From Desulfomicrobium macestii (lineage in GTDB: Bacteria > Desulfobacterota > Desulfovibrionia > Desulfovibrionales > Desulfomicrobiaceae): a stretch of DNA of 64,000 nucleotides. The notes beneath the pieces were generated by a model. That model was not told the origin of the DNA. It saw nothing but the letters and a program-made list of their open reading frames with translations, and made no database searches. Shown here one piece after another: positions 26,458-35,313 of this stretch (position 1 is the stretch's first letter; every line of letters starts with the position of its first letter). The stretch covers positions 1 to 64,000 of the forward strand of contig NZ_JADBGG010000004.1 in the NCBI RefSeq assembly GCF_014873765.1. Direction: 5' to 3'. The position numbers and the translations under genes are program-made.

Positions 26458-28095
26458 TCAGGCCAGGATCTTGCGCGCGATTTCGTCCTGTACGTCGGTA
26501 ATGAACCGGATGCCGGTCTCGTGCGCGGTTTCGCGGTTGGCGGAGACGATGTCCCCTCGGGTGATCTCGGTGACCGAGAATTTGCGTGCACCGGCCAGGA
26601 GCTGCTGCAGGCCCGCGCCGAGCTTGTCGGCCAGGGTCCAGGCGGCGATGGCGCCGTAGGGCACGGTCTTCATCTCGTCGGCTCCGATCTTGGCCTTGAG
26701 GGACTCGTAGCCGGCAAAGATCTGCTCGGGGCTTTCGCCGATGTCGCGCACGGTCTTGGGCAGGGTGTCCCAGTTGCCGGCGACTTTTTCCTTGCGTTCG
26801 GGATTCAGCGCGCCTTCGATGTTGGAGCCCAGGAAACCTGGGATCATGAGGGTGCGGCCCATGCAGATCAGTTTGACGAAGGGGGCGCCCAGGGCCAGGG
26901 CCTTGAAGATGTGGTCTTCGCGGGCCAAGCCGCCGGCAAAGGACATGTCCACGACCTTCTTGCCCTGGGAGGCCAGGATGTTGCCGTACTCAATGGCCTT
27001 GGCGTGCAGCAGGACGGAGGGCACGCCCCAGGTCTCCATCATGTTCCAGGGGCTCATGCCCGTGCCGCCGCCGGAACCGTCGATGGTCAGCAGGTCGAGA
27101 TTGGCGTCGGTGGCATACTTGATGGCCATGGCCAGGGCTTCCATGCCATAGGAGCCGGTCTTGAGCGAGATCTTGGTGTAGCCGAGCCCGCGCAGGTAGG
27201 CCACAGTTTCCATGAAGTTCTGGTGCACGGCATCGGAGGACGGCAGGTCGGTGTAGCCCAGGCGGCTGTGACGGGCAAAGCCCTTGATGGCTCCGGCCTT
27301 GAATGCTTCCTGCACTTCGGGAAGTTCCGGGTCCGGATCGACCAGGTAGCCGCGCTTTTTCAGGAACAGGGCGTAGTCCAGGCTCGTGACCTCGATCTCG
27401 CCGCCGATGTTCTTGGCACCCTGGCCCCATTTGAGCTCGATGCAGACCTTGTTGCCGTACTTTTCGATGACGTATTCGGCCACGCCGTTGCGCGCGTCCT
27501 CGACGTTGAGCTGCACGATCATGGTGCCGTAGCCGTCGGAGTAGCGGTTGTAGATCTCGATGCGGCGGTCCAGTTCCGGGGATTTCTCGATGCGGCCGCC
27601 GGACATGCTGGAGGCGCGGTCCACGCCGACCACGTTTTCACCGACCACGATCGGGATGCCGACCAGAGCGCAACCGGCGGCAAAGGAGTCCCAGTATTTG
27701 GCGGCGATGAAGGTGGAACCCAGGGCGCCGGTCATGAGCGGCATGCGCACCTTGGTCTTTTCCGTGGCGCCGAAGGACGTTTCCAGGGAGACGTTGGTGA
27801 AGAGACAATCATCGGGATTGGTGGTGCGCCCTGCGGCGACGCCCTGGGCACCGTAGCTGAAACCCTGGATGCGCAGGGAATTGTAGCTCACGCCGACATG
27901 ACATGTATTCGCGCTGCCGGCGGTGACGGAGCCGAAATCCCGGGGATAGAGCATGTGCCGCCCCTTGAGGCAGGACATCCAGGTTTCACATTTTCCGGCA
28001 CAGTCCGAGCGGCATAACGTGCACAGGCCGGATTCGGCCGGGTTTCCGCGGTTGGTGGTGCCGAGAACATCGTTGCTTTTGGGCCATTGGATCAT
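26458..28095 (-). CDS. FMN-binding glutamate-synthase-like oxidoreductase
   Basis: The 545-residue protein has an N-terminal cysteine cluster (CTLCRSDCAGKCETWMSC, residues 25-42) that could bind an Fe-S centre. The body is the FMN/Fe-S domain of glutamate synthase (LKWGQGAKNIGGEI, TIDGSGGGTGMSPWNMM, then DMSFAGGLAREDH and KLICMGRTLMIPG). It lacks the amidotransferase domain, so it is of the archaeal/GltB2-like stand-alone type. In the family it passes electrons to 2-oxoglutarate/glutamine conversion; the actual substrate here is untested. A hairpin lies in its leader at 28149. Confidence 0.85.
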   Translation of the reverse strand: MIQWPKSNDVLGTTNRGNPAESGLCTLCRSDCAGKCETWMSCLKGRHMLYPRDFGSVTAGSANTCHVGVSYNSLRIQGFSYGAQGVAAGRTTNPDDCLFTNVSLETSFGATEKTKVRMPLMTGALGSTFIAAKYWDSFAAGCALVGIPIVVGENVVGVDRASSMSGGRIEKSPELDRRIEIYNRYSDGYGTMIVQLNVEDARNGVAEYVIEKYGNKVCIELKWGQGAKNIGGEIEVTSLDYALFLKKRGYLVDPDPELPEVQEAFKAGAIKGFARHSRLGYTDLPSSDAVHQNFMETVAYLRGLGYTKISLKTGSYGMEALAMAIKYATDANLDLLTIDGSGGGTGMSPWNMMETWGVPSVLLHAKAIEYGNILASQGKKVVDMSFAGGLAREDHIFKALALGAPFVKLICMGRTLMIPGFLGSNIEGALNPERKEKVAGNWDTLPKTVRDIGESPEQIFAGYESLKAKIGADEMKTVPYGAIAAWTLADKLGAGLQQLLAGARKFSVTEITRGDIVSANRETAHETGIRFITDVQDEIARKILA

Positions 28096-28148
28096 CGTTT
28101 TCGTCTCCCGTATGCAAATTTGAGTGTATATTTCCCCTGAACGCGGAC

Positions 28149-28183
28149 GTCACCACGAAGGCGGTCTGACCTTGCGTGGTGAC
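28149..28183 (-). promoter_or_regulatory. Leader hairpin upstream of the glutamate-synthase-like gene
   Basis: GTCACCACG (28149-28157) and CGTGGTGAC (28175-28183) are perfect 9-bp inverted arms, extended by AAGG/CCTT. It sits about 55 bases upstream of the gene. It could be an operator or a leader RNA structure. The rest of 28096-28452 has no gene and no other clear signal; 28453 is the stop of the next gene on the minus strand. Confidence 0.45.
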
Positions 28184-28452
28184 GCTGCACATCTGTCCGG
28201 ACCTGGGCCCGGCGACGCTGACGCATGAAGAAATTCAATAGATTATCTATGGATATGGAAAGGTCGTGTCGATAGGATCCGCGCCCGATTTTCTGGTCAT
28301 TTTAAACCACAGGAGCGGGCATTTTTCCCAAATTAAGGGCAAGTATCCCAGGCATCGTTGCCGGGCGGCATCCGAGGGCATGACGTGCACAGGCGGGTGG
28401 GGCATGGGACTGGCGACGTGTCCAGTGCTGTGCGGGAGGGCGGGCAACCTGC

Positions 28453-31011
28453 CTAGTGGTAGTCGCCGGCCATGAAGTTGTCGGCCATGGCCATCACGGC
28501 GGCTTCGCTGGTCATGAGCATGTCCATCTGCCGGGTGACGATGAGCAGGCGGCCCAGCTGGTCCAGGCGTTCACGGGTATCTTCCCGCGAGAATTTCTGG
28601 AACCGGGCCTGGGTCATGTCGCCGCGCACGTCGGTGGTGAAGCCCAGGCGGCTCAGGATCAGGGCGATGCAGCGCACGCGGCGTTCGCGGCGGATCTCGT
28701 CGGCGGCCCCGCCCTTGAACTGGAAGGTGATGTAGTTCTTGGACACGGTCTCGCCGCAGTAGGCGTCCACGACGCTGTAGTGGTAGCCCACGCGCGAGCT
28801 GAAGTTCAGGTAGGTGTCGGAGACGATGCCGTAGCTGCGTTCGCCGAAGCGCTGGGCCTGGACCGTCGGGGGTTCGAGCATGTGCTGGGTCATGACCGAG
28901 AGGAAACCGCCAACGTCGATGGGGCGTGGTCCGCGAACGTGGACCTCGGGGCGCAGCATCCCGGACAGGAGGGCGGCCAGGGGTGCCGAGGTGACCTGTT
29001 CGGGAAATACGTATGGGCCGTAGACGTCCCTCAGCCCTCCGCCGAGGTCGATGAGGTGCAGGTCGATGGGCAGTTTGGCCTTGAGCTGGCAGGAAACGGC
29101 ACCGGCGTCCGAGGCCCGGTCGCTGATGCGAAACATTTCCGTGTAGCAGAGTTCGTGCACGAAGCGCATGACGTCGTGCAGGGTGGTGCAGGACTCGGGT
29201 TTGAAGACCGGCGACTTCGGGTCGAGCAGGTGCAGGGGGACGATCTGGTCGGCGACCTGACGCAGGATGGCGTGCACCGGGGAATCGGCGATTCTGAAGC
29301 GCTGCGCCGACTTGAAGGTCATGAGTTCGGGGACGACCCCGGCATAGACCCGGCCGGTGATGGCGTCCACGGTCAGGGTCTGTCCGTCGAGGATTTTCGT
29401 GCTGGCGAGCCTGGCGTTGAGGATGGTCGGGACATCGAACTCGCGTGCCAGGGAAGCCATGTGCCCGGTGATGCTGCCGGCCTCGGTGACGATGGCCTGG
29501 GCGCGGTTCATGACCAGGACGTAGTTGGGGAGCGAGTGGGGTGCGATGAGGATGCCGCCCTCCGGAAAATCGGCGAGATTGTCGAGGTTTTGAGCCAGGA
29601 CGGCCTGTCCCGAGCCGATGCCGGCGCAGGCGATGTCCGCCTGGTCGATGAGCAGCTGCGCGCCTTCGATGGCGGTGGTAGCCAGGCCGTTGTGGTGGGC
29701 GTGGGCCAGCCGCATGGGCCTGCTTTGCAGGATCATGATCCGCCCGTCCCGGTCCAGGGCCCACTCGATGTCCTGAGGATGGTGGTAATGTCCTTCCAGA
29801 CGGGACGCGATGGCTGCAAGCTCCAGGACCTGCGCGGTGCTCAGGCAAGGCGCGGTGCGCAATGCCTCCGGAACCGCCTCCTCATGCTTGCCTGAGGAGT
29901 CGGAGACGAGGCGCACCCGTTTGTCGGCGACATGCTGCATAGCGATATGGGGGACGGGTCCCGGCCTGACGTGCCAGGTGTCGGGCTCGATGATCCCGTC
30001 CACGGCATAGGCCCCAAGGCCCCAGATGGCATTGAGGACCATTTCGTCGGACAGGGGGTTCACGGGGTGGCGCGAGAAGATGATTCCGCTGGCCAGGGCG
30101 TCCACCATTTCGATACAGGCCATGCCCATGGCGCAGTGCTCGAAGGACACGCCGTGATGGATGCGGTAGGTGATGGCGCGGGGCGAGAAGAGGCTGGCGA
30201 GGACCTCGCGGAAGGCGTTCTCCAGTGTTTCCCGCGTGACGCCGAGGATGGTCCTGTATTGTCCGGAGAAGGAGAGGATGCCGTCCTCGCCGATGGCGCT
30301 GGAGCGCAAGGCCGCCCGGGTTGATGCGGGATCGGCAAAGCTCTGGTCCCAGGCGTCCAGGATGTCGCGCATGACGTCTTCGGGGACGCCGACACGGTTG
30401 ATGGTCCTGAATATGGCCTCGGACGCGGCGACCACGGTGGCGGGGGCGTCCGCCCTGGCTTCGCGGAGCTGCTTCAAAATTTCATCCCGCAGACCCTCGC
30501 CGCGCAGAAAAGCTTCGTAGGCGGCCGTGGTAATCGCGAAACCGGCCGGAGTGGGGATGTTTGCGCGATTGCGCATTTCTCCGAGGTTTGCGCATTTGCC
30601 GCCGACGACATCCACCAAGCCTTTGTTCACGGCCGACAGGGGAAAAGTGTATTCCGTGATGACGGGCTGGGGTTTGCTGTCCAGGATGGCGCTGATGCGG
30701 GCGTTGATGTGTTCCACCATGGCCGGCAGCGTGCCATAGCGGTCTCCCGAGATGGCGTTCAGGGAGGTGACCATGCGCATGGTGTGGAAGACGCTTCTGG
30801 TGGCCAGCGCCCGGATCTCGTTCATTCCGAACAGGGCCGCCCCTTTCAGCTTCTCGTCGATCTCCGCCATGATCGTGCCGAGTTCCGCATTGGACAGGAG
30901 CAGGTCCTTGAAATGCGTGTATTGCAGGCGGAAGGAACGCAGCACGGCTTCGTTCTCCTGCCCGGCTTTTTTTTGGGGGAGCAGTGCCTGGATCAGATCC
31001 CGGAATCCCAT
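28453..31011 (-). CDS. PEP-synthase-like protein with an unusual C-terminus
   Basis: The 852-residue protein has a helical N-terminal domain (1-115), a PPDK/PEP-synthase ATP-grasp domain (about 115-450; VVGGKCANLGEM, LRSSAIGEDG, MACIEMVDALASGI) and a swivelling phosphohistidine domain (TEAGSITGHMASLAREF, His present). The usual PEP/pyruvate-binding TIM barrel is replaced by a ~290-residue region with no recognised motif. It therefore may phosphorylate something other than pyruvate, or serve as a regulator. It lies 22 bases after the sigma-54-type regulator gene and is probably co-transcribed with it. Confidence 0.75.
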   Translation of the reverse strand: MGFRDLIQALLPQKKAGQENEAVLRSFRLQYTHFKDLLLSNAELGTIMAEIDEKLKGAALFGMNEIRALATRSVFHTMRMVTSLNAISGDRYGTLPAMVEHINARISAILDSKPQPVITEYTFPLSAVNKGLVDVVGGKCANLGEMRNRANIPTPAGFAITTAAYEAFLRGEGLRDEILKQLREARADAPATVVAASEAIFRTINRVGVPEDVMRDILDAWDQSFADPASTRAALRSSAIGEDGILSFSGQYRTILGVTRETLENAFREVLASLFSPRAITYRIHHGVSFEHCAMGMACIEMVDALASGIIFSRHPVNPLSDEMVLNAIWGLGAYAVDGIIEPDTWHVRPGPVPHIAMQHVADKRVRLVSDSSGKHEEAVPEALRTAPCLSTAQVLELAAIASRLEGHYHHPQDIEWALDRDGRIMILQSRPMRLAHAHHNGLATTAIEGAQLLIDQADIACAGIGSGQAVLAQNLDNLADFPEGGILIAPHSLPNYVLVMNRAQAIVTEAGSITGHMASLAREFDVPTILNARLASTKILDGQTLTVDAITGRVYAGVVPELMTFKSAQRFRIADSPVHAILRQVADQIVPLHLLDPKSPVFKPESCTTLHDVMRFVHELCYTEMFRISDRASDAGAVSCQLKAKLPIDLHLIDLGGGLRDVYGPYVFPEQVTSAPLAALLSGMLRPEVHVRGPRPIDVGGFLSVMTQHMLEPPTVQAQRFGERSYGIVSDTYLNFSSRVGYHYSVVDAYCGETVSKNYITFQFKGGAADEIRRERRVRCIALILSRLGFTTDVRGDMTQARFQKFSREDTRERLDQLGRLLIVTRQMDMLMTSEAAVMAMADNFMAGDYH

Positions 31012-31033
31012 GATGCAGTCTCCCGGATGCAGG

Positions 31034-33613
31034 TTATGGAGTACGGACGGCCACCACGTACCGCGAGGACGGGCCCTTGCCGGTTTTCTTCAGCAAGCCC
31101 TTGTTGACCAGATCCTGCAAATCGTATTGCGCGGTTCTGACCGAAATCTCCTCCCCGACGGCGCTTTCATACAGAGCACGGTTCGTGCCACCATTGGCGG
31201 CAATCGAGGGCCAGGCCTTGACTTGCCGCGGGTTCAGGGTGGCCAGGACCGCCTCGGGCAGTGCGGACGACGTGTGCGCGGAGGGGCTTGGCGGCCCTTC
31301 CGGCGTTGTCGTGGCGAGCGGTTCCGGGCTGCTCCCGTTTCTTGAACCGGCCGGAGTCTTGGCCTGGACTGCAGGACCCTGGGCCGTGGCTGGCTCCGAT
31401 GCGGGTCCGGCTGCGCGGTTCTGACCGAACTCGATGTGGTCCGCCAGCAGGAGGTTGCCTTCGGCAAAGGTCATGGCGCGGGTGATGCAGTTCTTCAATT
31501 CGCGGATGTTTCCCGGCCAGTCGTGCTGCAGCAGCTTGTCCAGGGCACCGCGGCTGATGTCCGGCGGAGTCGTGCCCCGGGTGTGCTCACGCATGAACGA
31601 GCGGACCAGGGCGGGGATGTCCTCCCTGCGATCGCGCAAGGGTGGGGTCGAGATGGTGATGACGGCCAGCCGGTAGTAGAGGTCTTCGCGGAACTTCCCG
31701 TTGCGTGCGGATTCAAGCAGGTCGACGTTGGTGGCGGCCACGACGCGCGCGTCGAAGGGCTGGTCCTGATCGCTACCCAGGGGACGGATTCTGCGCGCCG
31801 CCAGGGCGCGCAACAGGGACTGCTGCACCTTGGGCGATGCGTTGCCGATTTCGTCGAGGTGCAGCGTGCCGCCCGAAGCGGCGAGGAATGCGCCTTTGCG
31901 GTCCGTCTTGGCCTCGGAGAATGCGCCCTTCACGTGTCCGAAGAGCGCGTCCATGAGCAGGTTTTCGTCCAGCGCGCCGCAGTTGATGGAAATGAAGGGG
32001 CCTGTGGCGCGGGTGCCGGCGCGGTGGATCGCTTCGGCCGTGAGCTCCTTGCCCGTGCCGGTTTCACCGATGATCAGCACGTCGGCCATGACCTGGGCCG
32101 CCTTGTGGATCATGGCGTTGAGGTTGCGCACCGCCTGGCTCGAACCCACGATGCCGAAGGCCTTCTCTGCGCAGCGTGACGACTCTTTGCTTGAGGCGTT
32201 TTCCGCCAGCGCATCGAGGCTGACTGGCTGGCGCTGCATCTCGTCGAAGATCAGGCCCTGGCGGATTCGGGTCTCGTTGCGGGCCGTCTGCAGCTGCAGC
32301 AGAAGAATGTTGATGACGTGCTGGAGGTGACGCAGCTCCTTGGGCAGCGGAGCCAGTTCCAGGGTGGCGGCATCGTCGCCCATGGCTATTTGTTCCGTGG
32401 CGGAAGCCAGTCTCTTCAGCGGGTTGCTGATCCTTCGATTGAGATAAACGAACGCCGCGATGGTGAGCAGGAGCGCCACGAACCAGGATATGCCGAGGGC
32501 CATGGCCACTTCATAGCGCGAGGCCTTGAGCATGAAGCTTGTGTCGATGCACCCGATCCCTCCGAGGATGACCGGATTTCCCGTGGCCTCCTCCTGGAAA
32601 CGGATTGGAACATAATAGAGGTAATGGTCTCCGCCGGTGTTGCTTGGGTCGTTCAGGAAGTTCGCAAATCCGATCTCGCCGTCTTTACCGGCCTGCACGG
32701 CGGATACCACAGCCCAGTATTTCTCGTATTGCGGATTCGGCCGGAACGCGGTCGCGAATCCCGGTCGGCCGAGATCGCCCTGCAGACCCGTGCGGATGTC
32801 GTCGATGGAGATTTTGAGGTGCGGGTTGCCGGCCTGCCCCGTCTCGCAGATGAGCCATCCCGCTGCGTCGAAGAAAAAGCTCCTGACCTGCTCCTTTTCC
32901 TGGGGGAAGATGTAGAGAGGCGACTGCCTGGAGGAGAAGGTGGTCATGATCCGCTGAATCTCGATGATATCGACGGACAATGTCAGGTATCCCCGGAATC
33001 TCTTTTCCGCGTCCAGCACCGGCGTGCTCAGCCTGATGACCGAGAACTCGATGTTCTCAACGGAGCCCAGGTACGGAACCGACGTGTAGTAGGCCTGCAC
33101 GGGCTGTTCGATCTGCACGAAGTCCTCGATCTTGCCCCCGATCCTCTCCCTGCGCGTGAAGGCGCCGAACTTGACGCCCGCGGCCTGCTCGTCCGGAACC
33201 TTCCAGACCTTCTCCCCCGTGTTCAATAGGACGTAGTTGTCCTGTGGCGCAGTGCCGTGAAATGCGATTTCGCAGTATTTGTTCCGCTTTGTCGCGGGTT
33301 TGTCCATCATGTATTTCTGGATGGCCTGGGCCGAGACATCGGAGCGCGCCAGATTCTGGATTTCATAGCGCGCGTCCTTGAGCAGCTGCTGCAGCTCGTG
33401 GGCCTGGGCCAGCGCCCTGGTGTGAGCGTTTCGCGCGTAGGCGCGATTCAGGTAGTGGGAGGAGATCCGGTAGGTCGAGACGGTCATGACCAAGAGCACG
33501 CCGGCCACCAGCGGCGTGCCCAGAAGCAGGAGGATGCGGGTTATACTCCATTCCTTCACGGGTTTTTCGAGGTTGAGCACCGGGTCGAGCGTGGGGGGGT
33601 AGGAGTAGGGCAT
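31034..33613 (-). CDS. Membrane-bound sigma-54-type activator with periplasmic Cache sensor
   Basis: The ATG at 33613 (GGAGG seven bases before) gives 859 residues. Order: TM1 (about 25-47), a long periplasmic Cache-like region, TM2 (about 365-387), a HAMP-like linker, then a sigma-54 AAA+ domain with GETGTGKE near 516 and FDEIG-type Walker B (LHLDEIGN). The sigma-54 contact loop reads GAFSEA, not GAFTGA. The C-terminus is not a Fis helix-turn-helix but a winged-helix-like domain (about 790-859, SVRTAQYDLQDLVNKGLLKK). It faces the TauE operon with a -24/-12 promoter, its likely target. Confidence 0.88.
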   Translation of the reverse strand: MPYSYPPTLDPVLNLEKPVKEWSITRILLLLGTPLVAGVLLVMTVSTYRISSHYLNRAYARNAHTRALAQAHELQQLLKDARYEIQNLARSDVSAQAIQKYMMDKPATKRNKYCEIAFHGTAPQDNYVLLNTGEKVWKVPDEQAAGVKFGAFTRRERIGGKIEDFVQIEQPVQAYYTSVPYLGSVENIEFSVIRLSTPVLDAEKRFRGYLTLSVDIIEIQRIMTTFSSRQSPLYIFPQEKEQVRSFFFDAAGWLICETGQAGNPHLKISIDDIRTGLQGDLGRPGFATAFRPNPQYEKYWAVVSAVQAGKDGEIGFANFLNDPSNTGGDHYLYYVPIRFQEEATGNPVILGGIGCIDTSFMLKASRYEVAMALGISWFVALLLTIAAFVYLNRRISNPLKRLASATEQIAMGDDAATLELAPLPKELRHLQHVINILLLQLQTARNETRIRQGLIFDEMQRQPVSLDALAENASSKESSRCAEKAFGIVGSSQAVRNLNAMIHKAAQVMADVLIIGETGTGKELTAEAIHRAGTRATGPFISINCGALDENLLMDALFGHVKGAFSEAKTDRKGAFLAASGGTLHLDEIGNASPKVQQSLLRALAARRIRPLGSDQDQPFDARVVAATNVDLLESARNGKFREDLYYRLAVITISTPPLRDRREDIPALVRSFMREHTRGTTPPDISRGALDKLLQHDWPGNIRELKNCITRAMTFAEGNLLLADHIEFGQNRAAGPASEPATAQGPAVQAKTPAGSRNGSSPEPLATTTPEGPPSPSAHTSSALPEAVLATLNPRQVKAWPSIAANGGTNRALYESAVGEEISVRTAQYDLQDLVNKGLLKKTGKGPSSRYVVAVRTP

Positions 33614-33681
33614 TTCTGTCCTCCGGGTTGTCGCTGGATTATCGCGAAATATTTTTGCGTATAGTGTCCTCTTGTGAAAAA

Positions 33682-33757
33682 TTGCGCAACAAGAATGTTC
33701 AATCACTTGAAATACAGGGCAAAATTCATGCGTGATCGCCTTGGCTCGTCCTTTGCT
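33682..33757 (+). promoter_or_regulatory. Sigma-54 promoter of the TauE operon with an upstream palindrome
   Basis: TGGCTCGTCCTTTGCT (33742-33757) matches the sigma-54 consensus closely: GG at 33743-33744 and GC at 33755-33756, 10 bases apart, with TTTGC at -12. Upstream lies the palindrome TTGCGCAA (33682-33689), flanked by CTTGT/ACAAG arms, which could be the activator site. The divergent activator gene begins at 33613. The first operon gene starts at 33903. Confidence 0.75.
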
Positions 33758-33902
33758 ATTTTGGCTACAGATGCGTGATTAACCCGTTGAATTTGCATGA
33801 CGGGAAGAACTTCTGAAACGAAACGGCAGGGGAGAGGTCCGGGCTGGAAGCCTTGAATGAGGCTGAGGCCGGACCGGGGAAGCAAACATTCTGGAGGTTA
33901 TG

Positions 33903-34202
33903 ATGAAAGCAAGATTGAACAGGCTCTGGTGGTCACTGATGGCAATGGTCCTGCTGTGTCCCGGTTTCGCCCTGGCGGCCGGCGGTGGAGGCGCGGCCCC
34001 CATCGTGCTGGTGGCGGACACCCGGAAGCTGACCGGGATTCTGGCTTGGTGGGCCAATCTGTACAATGAGAGTCATTTTCAGTTCATGATCCTGACGGTC
34101 GTCCTGATCCCGATCACTGGCGTGGTGTTCGGTGTCCTGGCCGACATCATCATGAGCTGGATCGGCATCGACCTGAAGTCCCGCAATCTGGCGGAACACT
34201 AA
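33903..34202 (+). CDS. Small secreted/membrane protein linked to TauE
   Basis: Two adjacent ATGs exist (33900, 33903); the second is better placed after GGAGG and gives 99 residues. A signal-like helix (LWWSLMAMVLLCPGFALA) is followed by a Gly/Ala segment and a second membrane helix (FMILTVVLIPITGVVFGVLADIIM). It is the first gene of the sigma-54-driven operon, 30 bases before the exporter gene. It may be an exporter subunit; no family function is known to me. Confidence 0.7.
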   Translation: MKARLNRLWWSLMAMVLLCPGFALAAGGGGAAPIVLVADTRKLTGILAWWANLYNESHFQFMILTVVLIPITGVVFGVLADIIMSWIGIDLKSRNLAEH

Positions 34203-34232
34203 ACCGTACACCATCGACCAAGGAGATAAACC

Positions 34233-35288
34233 ATGGATTGGCTCTATGTCCTCATGCCCATCGCAGGCGTTAAAATTTTCTGGCCCGGCCTCATTATCCT
34301 CGGAGTCGGCGTCGGCATCATCGGCGGTTTCTTCGGCATGGGCGGGGCGTGGATGGTCACGCCCGGTCTCAACATTCTCGGTTTCCCCATGGCCTTCGCC
34401 ATCGGCACCGACATCGCGCACATGGCGGGCAAGTCTCTCATTTCCACCATGCGCCACGGCAAGTTCGGCAACGTCGACTACAAACTGGGTCTGATCATGC
34501 TGGTGGGCACCGTGGTCGGCTTCGAGGCCGGGGCCCAGATGGTCATGTGGCTGGAACGCATCGGCAGTGTCGAGAAGGTCGTGCGCTGGATCTACATCGT
34601 GCTTCTGGCCTTCATTGCCTGGATGGTCTTCCATGATGTCGCCAAGCGCAAGGCCAAGGAGCGCGCGGCCCTCGCCCGCGGCGAGAAGCTGACCGGCCTT
34701 GAGACCGGCGTCGAGTGGCACAAGGCTCTCCACAAGATCAAGATTCCCCCGATGGTTCACCTGAAGGAAGCCGGCATCTACTGTTCCGCCTGGCTGCCCA
34801 TCTTCGTCAGCTTCTTCACCGGCTGGCTGGCCGGCATCCTGGGCATCGGCGGCGGTCTGATCCGCATGCCCGCCCTGATCTACATGATCGGCTGTCCGAC
34901 CCATGTCGCCGTCGGCACCGACCTCTTTGAAGTGGCCATCTCCGGCCTTTACGGCGCGGCCACCTACACCTGGAAGGGCCGCACCGAGCTCGTCGCCGCC
35001 ATGATCATGCTGGTCGGCGCCGCCATGGGCGCCCAGGTCGGCGCCGTGGCCACCAAGTACATCAAGGGCTATGGCATCCGCATCGCCTTCGGCCTGGCCG
35101 TCATCGGTTGCGCGGTGTCCATCCTGCTCAAGCTGGTCCAGCCCTGGCTGCCCGCCTACAAGAACCTGCTCAATAATGCGTCGACGGTCCTGGTCCTCGG
35201 CTTGGTGAGCTGCATGTCCATCTACATCTTCGTGCGCATGGTCCAGGGCGTTAAGATGGAACTGGCTGCCAAGAACCGCAGGAACTAG
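34233..35288 (+). CDS. TauE/SafE-family sulfite/anion exporter
   Basis: The 351-residue membrane protein has the two TauE/SafE half-repeats: GGFFGMGGAWMVTPGLNILG with GTDIAHMAGKS, and later GILGIGGGLIRMPALIYMIG with VGTDLFEVA. The long loop between halves (about 140-180, KRKAKERAALARG) is cytoplasmic and basic. Family members export sulfite, sulfoacetate or similar anions. In a sulfate reducer, removal of excess sulfite is an attractive but unproved role. It lies between a small membrane protein and a DUF4881 lipoprotein. Confidence 0.87.
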   Translation: MDWLYVLMPIAGVKIFWPGLIILGVGVGIIGGFFGMGGAWMVTPGLNILGFPMAFAIGTDIAHMAGKSLISTMRHGKFGNVDYKLGLIMLVGTVVGFEAGAQMVMWLERIGSVEKVVRWIYIVLLAFIAWMVFHDVAKRKAKERAALARGEKLTGLETGVEWHKALHKIKIPPMVHLKEAGIYCSAWLPIFVSFFTGWLAGILGIGGGLIRMPALIYMIGCPTHVAVGTDLFEVAISGLYGAATYTWKGRTELVAAMIMLVGAAMGAQVGAVATKYIKGYGIRIAFGLAVIGCAVSILLKLVQPWLPAYKNLLNNASTVLVLGLVSCMSIYIFVRMVQGVKMELAAKNRRN

Positions 35289-35313
35289 CCCGCAATCAGA
35301 TAAGGAGTTGAAC

